A stretch of DNA of 10,215 bases, from NCBI GenBank assembly GCA_014523485.1, contig JAATVK010000242.1:1-10215 (forward strand). The letters are read 5' to 3'. Below, in pieces: positions 1-5,656 of this stretch; positions within the stretch are counted from its first letter, which is position 1; each line of letters starts with the position of its first letter. Source of the stretch: Nitrososphaerales archaeon TH5894. GTDB lineage: Archaea > Thermoproteota > Nitrososphaeria > Nitrososphaerales > Nitrososphaeraceae. The notes under the pieces were generated by a model. That model worked only from the letters and a program-made list of their open reading frames with translations, was not told the DNA's origin and did no database searches. A program made the position numbers and the translations under genes.

Positions 1-432
1 ACTGATGATAAGCTACTGAATAAATTGGAATCAAGAAATAATTTTATGGAATTATTTTTCTCCACCTTTTATTCTGCAAATGCGCTCATGAAATCAAGTT
101 TTTGGAAAAATCATCTAAGTATTGAAGCTTCTAATTTATTATATTCAAAATTAGTCAAAGATTTTACAGGAATTTTAATCCCTGGAGCGTATTGGATGCT
201 TCATCATATACTTCCTGAAGCTATAATGTATGTTCCAAGTTATCTTTTTGCTGCAGTTAGGGCTAAAGAATTGGATGTCCATTTACAAAATATCTTTGGT
301 GAAACATGGTGGAAATATAAAGAAACAGGCAAGTATTTACAGCAAATAATGTCTTCAGGTGCAGAGATTGATCTTTCAGTATTTTCAAAGCTTGATAGTG
401 ATATATATTTAAAAGAAATCACATCTATATAA
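1..432 (+). CDS. C-terminal part of a probable zinc metallopeptidase (M3/M32-like), 5' truncated
   Basis: The frame is open from the first base of the window to a TAA at 430-432, so this is the last ~143 codons of a longer gene. The TTG at codon 9 is an internal codon rather than a likely start. The protein is helical and aromatic-rich. It has a Tyr/Pro/Ser-Tyr-Leu stretch (YVPSYLFAAVRAKEL, about residues 78-92), then a Phe-Gly-x-x-Trp-Trp segment and a G-x-x-L-x(3)-M-x(2)-G pattern, then an acidic tail. This order resembles the C-terminal helices of HEXXH peptidases of the M3/M32 (gluzincin) type, where a Tyr-rich helix helps form the active-site cleft. The HEXXH helix itself would lie upstream of the window and is not seen. 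The family call is therefore an inference from overall pattern. An unrelated helical protein remains possible. Confidence 0.4.
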   Translation, partial: TDDKLLNKLESRNNFMELFFSTFYSANALMKSSFWKNHLSIEASNLLYSKLVKDFTGILIPGAYWMLHHILPEAIMYVPSYLFAAVRAKELDVHLQNIFGETWWKYKETGKYLQQIMSSGAEIDLSVFSKLDSDIYLKEITSI

Positions 433-677
433 TAGGTAAATATCTAAATTATAGTTGGAATCTATTTCATGAAATTCTCAAATTACTATTTTTAGATGCT
501 GTGAGGTTTTCTATATTAGCGTCTATAAGAACTGCTATAATACTTCTAATATATTAGGTATGGGAGACTGCTTTATGCTATTATAACAGGATAAATTCTA
601 TGGATCTGATAATTTGTAGAAAATGATGATTATCTATTTCATAATCCAATTAATAGAGATCACTAAAATATCCAAAA

Positions 678-685
678 TTATAAAT
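678..685 (+). promoter_or_regulatory. TATA-like box for the 119-aa hypothetical gene
   Basis: The octamer TTATAAAT is centred about 30 bases before the ATG at 712. This is close to the usual archaeal TATA-to-start-site distance (about 26-27), so the transcript probably begins within a few bases of the start codon and has essentially no leader. No Shine-Dalgarno-like sequence is visible between the box and the ATG. Confidence 0.45.
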
Positions 686-711
686 TGAAATAACTATCAT
701 TTTAATTTAGA

Positions 712-1071
712 ATGAAACGAGAATTTATTGCCTCTAGAATTGAGGCCACACAAGATGGCAGTCCTTATGTTTATGTAACATTCTCCGATGCTCACGACTA
801 TAAACCGGGAAGTGATAAAAGAATGAATCCTTTTGGTCCTAATGTTATGGCATTTACTTCTCCGGAAGATTTAATGAAAAATTTACCAAAGGCAATGGGT
901 GATATATCAAAGATGATTTCTGGAGGTATGGGTGGAGGAGCAGGAGGAATGGCAGGAGATAACCCTACCTTTAAGATAACGATGAAAGATTATGAGGATA
1001 TGAATATTAAAGTCGGAGATAAAGTTACTATAGAGATAAAGAAGTCTGATTCAGGCAGTATTTACACATAA
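712..1071 (+). CDS. Conserved-looking Gly/Met-rich hypothetical protein (119 aa)
   Basis: I do not recognise a named family. The protein has three parts. The N-terminal part (1-50) is rich in beta-branched and aromatic residues, including SPYVYVTFSDAHDY. A central helix-like segment (51-66, PEDLMKNLPKAMGDIS) is followed by a Gly/Met-rich flexible loop (about 67-83, containing GGMGGGAGGM). The C-terminal part (85-112) ends in NIKVGDKVTIEIKK, which looks like small beta-barrel strands. There is no signal peptide, membrane helix or metal-binding Cys/His cluster, so a soluble cytoplasmic protein is likely. The ATG start is supported by a TATA-like box ~30 bases upstream. Codon use is regular, and the higher GC of the Gly-rich stretch fits a real, constrained gene. 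It stands alone between two intergenic spacers and probably has its own promoter. Function unknown. Confidence 0.8.
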   Translation: MKREFIASRIEATQDGSPYVYVTFSDAHDYKPGSDKRMNPFGPNVMAFTSPEDLMKNLPKAMGDISKMISGGMGGGAGGMAGDNPTFKITMKDYEDMNIKVGDKVTIEIKKSDSGSIYT

Positions 1072-1219
1072 TTACTCATCTTAAATCATTTTATTTTTCG
1101 TATTTATAATATACTTGTAGATAATATTGTAAACTGCGTACCCACCCAGTAGATTATAATAACAATACAAGAATATACCAGACAGATTTTCTAAAAGGTA
1201 TTTTCTGTTTCATAAACTT

Positions 1220-1226
1220 GATAAAT
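1220..1226 (+). promoter_or_regulatory. TATA-like box supporting the TTG start at 1250
   Basis: The sequence GATAAAT is centred 27 bases before the TTG at 1250, the classic spacing for an archaeal leaderless transcript starting on or next to the start codon. The frame upstream of 1250 is open only back to 1163 and contains no ATG, GTG or TTG codon. This placement is therefore the best argument for the unusual TTG start. Confidence 0.4.
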
Positions 1227-1249
1227 GGCACGTTGTTTTTAAGAATATA

Positions 1250-1699
1250 TTGGTTAATATAGATACTACTGCATCACTTGAAAGTTTTAGAAAGTTTATT
1301 ATTGTAAGTACATGTAAATCTTTTATTCCTGAAAGTTATTTTCGTGATTATGAGGTCTTTCCGGAACGAGAAGATGGACCAGGAGCCATTTATATAGAGG
1401 CTGTTGATAAGGTAACTTTAAAACGAATTAGAGAAATGACTTTTGTAAATGCAAAAGATATTCTAGGAATAATATATTCTTCTAAAAGTGGCAATACTCA
1501 ATTAAAATGGAGACAAATTAGGAAAAAATCAGGCAAAGTTAATGGAACGGCATCACCTAATGCATTGGTTAATCTTGTTGAATCAGGAGTCTTAACGCAA
1601 GAATGGGTGGATGACTATCTTGCATCTGCCCAAAATTTAAATAAATCAACTAACCAATCAAATGAAACCTCCAAATCAAATTCAAGTCCAGCTGTTTGA
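1250..1699 (+). CDS. Hypothetical protein upstream of Pelota (149 aa, TTG start)
   Basis: I do not recognise a named domain. The first ~90 residues look like a compact alpha/beta unit. They include a helix (ESFRKFIIVSTCKSF), a segment with EREDGPGAIYIEAVDK, and a second helix rich in Arg/Lys (TLKRIREMTFVNAKDIL). A basic stretch (KWRQIRKKSGK, about 82-92) could contact nucleic acid, but that is inference. A second small helical unit follows (ALVNLVESGVLTQEWVDDYL), then a low-complexity Ser/Asn/Thr tail from about residue 128. No ATG exists in frame upstream; TTG at 1250 is the only usual start before the hydrophobic helix and sits 27 bases after a TATA-like box. The gene ends 35 bases before Pelota on the same strand, and no good TATA box serves the Pelota ATG. 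The two are therefore probably co-transcribed, which hints at a translation- or RNA-related job but does not prove one. Confidence 0.75.
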   Translation: MVNIDTTASLESFRKFIIVSTCKSFIPESYFRDYEVFPEREDGPGAIYIEAVDKVTLKRIREMTFVNAKDILGIIYSSKSGNTQLKWRQIRKKSGKVNGTASPNALVNLVESGVLTQEWVDDYLASAQNLNKSTNQSNETSKSNSSPAV

Positions 1700-1734
1700 T
1701 TTGAAAAATCAACTTACCTGCTAATTATATAAAT

Positions 1735-2808
1735 ATGAAAAGTAAAGAGGTATCAAATTCTTCTGGCAAGGCTATGTTAATTATTCCAGAAGATTCTGAT
1801 GATCTTTTTACTTTAAGAAGGATCATCAAAACAGATAATATAGTAGTGTCTGATACCTCTCGAGTAATAAAATATGAAAAAGAATATTCTAGACCAGATA
1901 GAGAAAGAGTAAAAATTCGCGTATCAGTTAAAGTAGAGAAAATAGCACTGGATGAATCGATAGATAGATTGAGAATAGCTGGGACTATAATTGAATCAAA
2001 TAATAGTCTTGTACCAAAAGGAACATATCATTCAATTATAGTTCAAATTGGAAATAATATTGTTATTGATAAAGGTAAAAAATGGGAAGAGCTAGATTTA
2101 AAACTTTTGAAATCAAATTTCTCCGGTACTTTTGTTATTGTAGCCATTGATACAAAGGAAGCTGGAATTGCGAAAATAACTGGAACTCATTTAGAAATCA
2201 TTCCAAATATTTACTCAGGACAAAGCGGAAAATATTATACTCAGGGAGCCAAGAATAATCCCAATATAGAAGTGTTCTTTGAAGAAGTATACCTTGCATT
2301 ACATAATATAGTAAATGAAGATGGAAACTATAAAATAATAATATTTGGTCCAGGAGAAACAAAAAGAAGATTTTCCAATTTTATTATAGGTAAAAAATCT
2401 TCTTATAAAGATATATTAACTGTTATTGATGGGATTGATATAGCAGGAGAAGATGGAGTAATGGTATTTCTCAGATCTCCATTACTCAAAGAAGTTATGA
2501 GTTCTAGTAAAATATCATTTGTATCAGCAATATTAGACAATATCATGTTACAAGTTAGTAGAGGTGAAGAAAAATATGTTATGGGATTCAGAGAAGTGGG
2601 TGAGGCAATTAATTTTAAATCTGTTGAATCTCTTGTTTTTTCTGATTCTATATTTAAAGATTTAAAGGAAGAACAAATAATAAACATGCTAAATACAGCA
2701 GAAACATATGGAGCTAATGTATATGCTGTTGACTCTTCAACAGATATTGGATTAAGAGTAACTGCATTAGGTGGAATAGTTGCATTGCTTCGATACCAAC
2801 TTCGTTAA
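1735..2808 (+). CDS. pelA: Archaeal Pelota (Dom34), mRNA surveillance and ribosome rescue factor
   Basis: Pelota recognises ribosomes stalled on mRNA and, with aEF1-alpha (acting as its GTPase partner) and ABCE1, splits them. It acts in the cytoplasm. At 357 aa it matches the family length of about 340-360. The N-terminal Sm-like domain spans about residues 10-130. It shows LRRIIKTDNIVVSD and the strand-turn-strand KIRVSVKVEKIALDE typical of Pelota. The central domain (about 135-255) has the family GPGETKRRF segment at 205-213. The C-terminal L7Ae-like domain (about 260-357) ends with IGLRVTALGGIVALLRYQLR, a strong Pelota terminus. The GGQ and NIKS motifs of the related release factor aRF1 are absent, as expected for Pelota. 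The ATG at 1735 follows an AT-rich stretch that is too close to act as a leaderless promoter, so transcription probably comes from the preceding gene. T-runs lie just after the stop. Confidence 0.95.
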   Translation: MKSKEVSNSSGKAMLIIPEDSDDLFTLRRIIKTDNIVVSDTSRVIKYEKEYSRPDRERVKIRVSVKVEKIALDESIDRLRIAGTIIESNNSLVPKGTYHSIIVQIGNNIVIDKGKKWEELDLKLLKSNFSGTFVIVAIDTKEAGIAKITGTHLEIIPNIYSGQSGKYYTQGAKNNPNIEVFFEEVYLALHNIVNEDGNYKIIIFGPGETKRRFSNFIIGKKSSYKDILTVIDGIDIAGEDGVMVFLRSPLLKEVMSSSKISFVSAILDNIMLQVSRGEEKYVMGFREVGEAINFKSVESLVFSDSIFKDLKEEQIINMLNTAETYGANVYAVDSSTDIGLRVTALGGIVALLRYQLR

Positions 2809-2811
2809 ATA

Positions 2812-2863
2812 TTTTTTTATCTCTACTCGATAATTACTTGGTAATGAAATATTAATTTTTTTT
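2812..2863 (+). terminator. Probable oligo-T termination region after Pelota
   Basis: Two T-runs on the plus strand (seven T at 2812-2818 and eight T at 2856-2863) follow the Pelota stop within 60 bases. Archaeal RNA polymerase typically terminates at such U-tracts without needing a hairpin. The convergent phosphatase gene ends at 2892, so termination here would avoid antisense transcription. No clear hairpin is seen. Confidence 0.4.
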
Positions 2864-2891
2864 GTTGCACTATAAAATAGTGATTGAAATT

Positions 2892-3653
2892 TCAAGCAGT
2901 TCTGCGACTGACTATGACCGTAACGTTATCTAAACCACCATTATTATTAGCTTTTTCTACTAGGCTTTTACCTATTTGATCACATTTTTTTTTATAGTTA
3001 TTTTTAAAAATATCTAATATTTCGTTTTCATATATCATATCTGTAAGACCATCAGAACATAATAGTAAATATTCTCCTTTATGCCATTTACAATTAGTAA
3101 GATATGGATTAATTTGTTCGCTTATACCCAAAGCTTGGGTTAAAATATGTCTTAAAGGATATTTGATGGAATATTCTTTAGAAATTCTTACCTCTGTGTC
3201 TTGACTATCTACTAATCTATGATCTCTGGTCAGCTTTGATATCTTTTCTTTTTGGATATCAATAATATAGAATCTACTATCTCCTATATTTGCAATATGT
3301 AAATTATTTGTTTCAGATATTACACAAAGAACTATTGTTGTTCCCATATTGTATAACAAAGGGGTAGATGATCCTTCTATTCTAATTTTATAATTTGCAA
3401 GATTTAATGCTTGTACTAGGTAGCGATCTATTGTTATTTCTTTTATAATATTATTTTCTATTAGGTTAGTTAAATATTTAGAAATAGTTTCTACCGCTAA
3501 TTGACTTGCTATTTCGCCACCATTGTGGCCTCCCATTCCATCTGCAATCATTAAAATTTTAGATTCTCTATTAATATAGCTAGAGTCCTCATTATTTGCT
3601 CTGACTTTTCCAACATCAGTGTGAACAGAGACATCTATGTTATTTGAAAGCAC
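2892..3653 (-). CDS. PP2C-family (PPM) Ser/Thr protein phosphatase
   Basis: This is a metal-dependent phosphatase that removes phosphate from Ser/Thr of proteins in the cytoplasm. All core motifs are present in order: TDVGKVRANNED (12-23, phosphate-binding Arg and acidic metal ligands); ADGMGGHNGGEIAS (37-50, metal-binding Asp and flexible Gly); NMGTTIV (102-108); NIGDSRFYI (122-130); LTRDH (141-145); LCSDGLTDMI (198-207, metal Asp); and GGLDNVTVIV (239-248, final metal Asp). At 253 aa it is a bare catalytic domain like bacterial PrpC/Stp1, with no membrane segment or regulatory extension. The start is GTG; no in-frame ATG lies nearby, and an AT-rich TATA-like stretch sits about 30 bases upstream. 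It lies 108 bases downstream of CutA on the same strand and converges with Pelota. No partner kinase is in the window. The substrate is unknown. Confidence 0.95.
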   Translation of the reverse strand: MLSNNIDVSVHTDVGKVRANNEDSSYINRESKILMIADGMGGHNGGEIASQLAVETISKYLTNLIENNIIKEITIDRYLVQALNLANYKIRIEGSSTPLLYNMGTTIVLCVISETNNLHIANIGDSRFYIIDIQKEKISKLTRDHRLVDSQDTEVRISKEYSIKYPLRHILTQALGISEQINPYLTNCKWHKGEYLLLCSDGLTDMIYENEILDIFKNNYKKKCDQIGKSLVEKANNNGGLDNVTVIVSRRTA

Positions 3654-3676
3654 TATAAATTATATTATATAGACAT

Positions 3677-3688
3677 TTTAATTTAAAT
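3677..3688 (-). promoter_or_regulatory. TATA-like box for the PP2C gene
   Basis: On the minus strand the stretch ATTTAAATTAAA is centred about 29-30 bases before the GTG start at 3653, compatible with a leaderless or nearly leaderless transcript. A second AT-rich block lies nearer (3661-3671) but is too close for the usual spacing, so the exact box is uncertain. Confidence 0.3.
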
Positions 3689-3761
3689 CTAATTTTGTCC
3701 AATTAATAAAAATCTAGTTTCGAATTTGTATATATTAACAATACTGCAACTATTTTAATTT

Positions 3762-4097
3762 TTAACTTTTAATGGAATCGATCATCCATTTTAAATATGA
3801 CTTAGAAACATCGTTCATCTTAACTTCAATGATTTCTGGTACATCATAAGGGTGAATTCTAGCGATTTCCAATTTTAGTTTTGTAGCCAAAGATTTAGTT
3901 GTTTTCAATAGGACCATGATCTCTTCATGATCTTCAAGTTTGTTACTCCAAGAATAAAATGATCGTATGGGCACTAAACTAATACATGCACATAATTTTT
4001 TTTCTATAATTAAATCATTAACATTCTGAATTATGGATTCCTTATTTGGGAATGTGGATATTATTATGACAGCTGACTGGTTTCTCCCCCGTCTCAT
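3762..4097 (-). CDS. cutA: CutA-family divalent-cation tolerance protein
   Basis: CutA1 proteins are small, very stable trimers of a ferredoxin-like fold, linked to divalent metal tolerance in bacteria; their real cellular role in archaea is unsettled. The signature blocks are all present, numbered from the chosen Met: KKLCACISLVPIRSFYSW (33-50, with Cys36 and Cys38); the EDHEEIMVLLKTT core (55-67); HPYDVPEIIEV (82-92); and YLKW (101-104). The length (111 aa) is normal for the family. A GTG 12 bases upstream (4109) would add four residues. I prefer the ATG at 4097 because a TATA-like box is centred exactly 27 bases before it, whereas the GTG is only about 15 bases from the box. The gene faces away from the dppB-side gap, and its stop is 108 bases before the phosphatase start. 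Confidence 0.93.
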   Translation of the reverse strand: MRRGRNQSAVIIISTFPNKESIIQNVNDLIIEKKLCACISLVPIRSFYSWSNKLEDHEEIMVLLKTTKSLATKLKLEIARIHPYDVPEIIEVKMNDVSKSYLKWMIDSIKS

Positions 4098-4119
4098 TGG
4101 TACATACACTATAACAGAG

Positions 4120-4128
4120 TATTATAAG
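4120..4128 (-). promoter_or_regulatory. TATA-like box of cutA
   Basis: On the minus strand CTTATAATA is centred 27 bases before the ATG at 4097. This is the textbook archaeal TATA spacing for a transcript starting at the start codon, and it decides between the ATG at 4097 and the GTG at 4109. Confidence 0.5.
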
Positions 4129-4633
4129 ATTTTAGATCATTTTTTTGATACTATCTTCTTATATATGCATGCTATAAGGATTTTACAAATTTTACCAAAT
4201 AGTAATATAGAAATTCACTATAAGAATCTGTCTTCATCATTGAAAAATAAATAATTTATCGCTTTTTATTCTATCATTCCAAGTTATTACTAAAATGAGA
4301 AGATTAAATTAAACTATCTGTTAAATAGCTTGTATTGGACTATTGGACTTTATAAGTAAATTTACCCGCTTTTAGATTGTAAAGTTTATTCAGTGTGGAT
4401 ATTTACTATGAGAAGGGGGTGGTAGATTTAAAAACTAGTTGTAAAATTTTAAATATTACAAATCATAATATAATAATCTTAAATATTAGAAATTCTGATA
4501 AGGTTTTAAATAAAGTTAGTTATTATACGGATAACTTTCGCATCAAAATAGCAGAATTGTGATATTCTTATTATAATTATGATTGTGGTTATTAGAAATA
4601 ACAATTATTGTTGCCATTTAAAGTAACGATATA

Positions 4634-4677
4634 ACTAAAATTTTACATATTATGTTCCACTAAAATTTTTTATATTA
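4634..4677 (+). repeat. Imperfect direct repeat pair (19 bases each)
   Basis: The copy at 4634-4652 (ACTAAAATTTTACATATTA) and the copy at 4659-4677 (ACTAAAATTTTTTATATTA) agree at 17 of 19 positions and start 25 bases apart. The high AT content makes chance repeats more likely, so a functional role is unproven. Confidence 0.4.
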
Positions 4678-5037
4678 ATAAAACGCAGTTTTTAAGCATG
4701 TTTATTATTATAATATCCTTAGACACTTATTTTTATATCCTTTAGATTTATTTAGTAAAGATTTCATATGACGTTATCAAAATTAAACAAATTTAAACAT
4801 ATACTTTATTCTCTAACAAAATATTAATCAAGAACTTTTTAATAGTTAAACTTAGTCTCTCTTCATACACATATAAAAATAATATCTTTTAATCGCTTTG
4901 CTATTAAAGTTAGTTTTGGACGCTATGATTGGCTATTACTAGTTAATTCATCCTTGCTAAAAACTAGTGCTACACTGGCTATTCAGACAACCTTTAATCA
5001 GATTTATACTATATCTATAATAGATCTAATACATATC

Positions 5038-5091
5038 CAACAAACCTAAACAAATATGGTATAAGACTACTCCTTTCGAAGGTTTTTGTTG
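5038..5091. repeat. Inverted repeat with possible bulged stem
   Basis: CAACAAACCT (5038-5047) can pair with AGGTTT plus GTTG (5080-5085 and 5088-5091), leaving a two-base bulge. The enclosed segment also holds CCTTTCGAAGG, an alternative 4-bp hairpin that overlaps the outer arm. On the plus strand a short T-run is part of the right arm. This could be RNA structure or chance. Confidence 0.25.
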
Positions 5092-5274
5092 TTGTATGTA
5101 CTGTAAATGATCCGCATTAGATAATGTAACAACCACATAGAGAAAAAAAACAATATTAATGAAATATTCAATAAATTATCGCCCGATAAAATTTTTAACA
5201 AAGAATTAAATTAGGAGATTATACGAAATGCATCTTGTTGTGATGAATTATAACATTATATTTTTTATTTTTAG

Positions 5275-5370
5275 ATAATTGGAATTAATAGGAATCACTG
5301 TACTTTCTGTGGGAGTAATAACGAAGTAGCTCATATTGATTTTATTGGGAGAATTGAATTGCACTATTAA
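5275..5370 (+). pseudogene. Possible remnant of a small zinc-ribbon protein
   Basis: A 31-codon open stretch with no usual start codon reads ...NRNHCTFCGSNNEVAHIDFI..., then GRIELHY and a TAA. The C-x-x-C-G-S knuckle, followed by Ile-Asp-Phe-x-Gly and a short strand ending in Tyr, is the usual first half of a zinc ribbon. In intact proteins a second C-x-x-C would follow the Tyr. Here the stop comes just where it is expected. Upstream the frame is closed by a TAG at 5272. A reading with an ATG at 5228 exists in another frame (16 codons), so a frameshift or decay is conceivable. Chance resemblance in a short AT-rich stretch cannot be excluded. Confidence 0.25.
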
Positions 5371-5389
5371 TTAGATACCCGTATCTAAT
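5370..5389. repeat. 20-bp near-perfect palindrome (possible operator)
   Basis: ATTAGATAC and GTATCTAAT form 9-base arms around a central CC. The symmetry is typical of a site for a dimeric DNA-binding protein; as RNA, the 2-base loop would be strained. It lies about 270 bases before dppB, further than a typical archaeal operator, so a link to that gene is only a guess. Confidence 0.4.
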
Positions 5390-5626
5390 AAATATGATTT
5401 TATTATAAATTAATACTTATTCTTTCTTATTTGTAGATCTAGATTAAAATTAAAATTATTAATATTTAACCATTTATCGAAACATATTAAAATATATAAA
5501 TAAAATAAAAATCCTTCTAGTACAAATTAATAATTCCAAAAATAATTAGTAAATAGAATTTTTATAAACAAATAACTGTTTATACAAACTACATATAAAA
5601 TAAATATTGATTAAACAATACTATTA

Positions 5627-5638
5627 ATATATTTAATA
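5627..5638 (+). promoter_or_regulatory. TATA-like region of dppBC
   Basis: The stretch ATATATTTAATA is centred about 25 bases before the ATG at 5657, which would give a leaderless transcript for the permease pair. The whole surrounding 200 bases are extremely AT-rich, so the precise box is uncertain. Confidence 0.35.
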
Positions 5639-5656
5639 TCACTACTTTTAATATAA

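Larger units (their letters stand above)
4130..5625. other. Long AT-rich gene-free region between cutA and dppB
   Basis: About 1.5 kb with no open frame that looks like a functional gene on either strand and no recognisable tRNA, rRNA or CRISPR array. It separates two divergent genes and is far longer than any other spacer in the window (39-279 bases). It contains a tandem 8-base duplication (ATTGGACT twice, 4334-4349), imperfect direct repeats (4634-4677), a possible bulged hairpin (5038-5091), a zinc-ribbon-like fragment (5275-5370) and a strong palindrome (5370-5389). It may be a decayed gene region, or it may carry an unrecognised non-coding RNA or regulatory region. The sequence alone cannot decide. 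Confidence 0.6.

Noticed and set aside
240..422. Minus-strand open frame of 60 codons
   Set aside because: Shadow of the peptidase-like C-terminus on the other strand; no protein-like pattern.
2403..2687. Minus-strand open frame of 94 codons inside Pelota
   Set aside because: Antisense to conserved Pelota coding sequence; it is explained by codon bias.
4097..4109. GTG at 4109 as the cutA start
   Set aside because: It sits only about 15 bases from the TATA-like box, whereas the ATG at 4097 has the standard spacing and gives normal CutA length.
4033..4254. Plus-strand open frame of 73 codons
   Set aside because: It lies antisense to the first part of cutA and extends into the AT-rich gap; its translation has no domain pattern, while cutA on the other strand is unmistakable.
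4409..4426. Short reading MRRGW resembling the cutA start (MRRGR)
   Set aside because: It ends in a stop after five codons and the similarity covers only about 12 bases; no further cutA sequence follows.
5026..5175. Minus-strand open stretch of 49 codons containing a locally protein-like segment (LSNADHLQYIQQQKPSKG)
   Set aside because: No ATG start (only a GTG at 5136, giving 36 aa), no recognised family and no promoter; kept only as a possible relic within the gap.
5240..5246. GTGATGA, a perfect match to the box C motif of C/D guide RNAs
   Set aside because: No CTGA box D occurs at a fitting distance downstream and no C'/D' pair is present, so a guide RNA is not supported. An ATGATGA at 623-629 fails for the same reason.
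4130..5625. tRNA gene, CRISPR array or insertion sequence in the gap
   Set aside because: No T-loop GTTCRANYC-type sequence with cloverleaf pairing, no regularly spaced repeats, and no transposase-like frame or terminal inverted repeats were found by eye.
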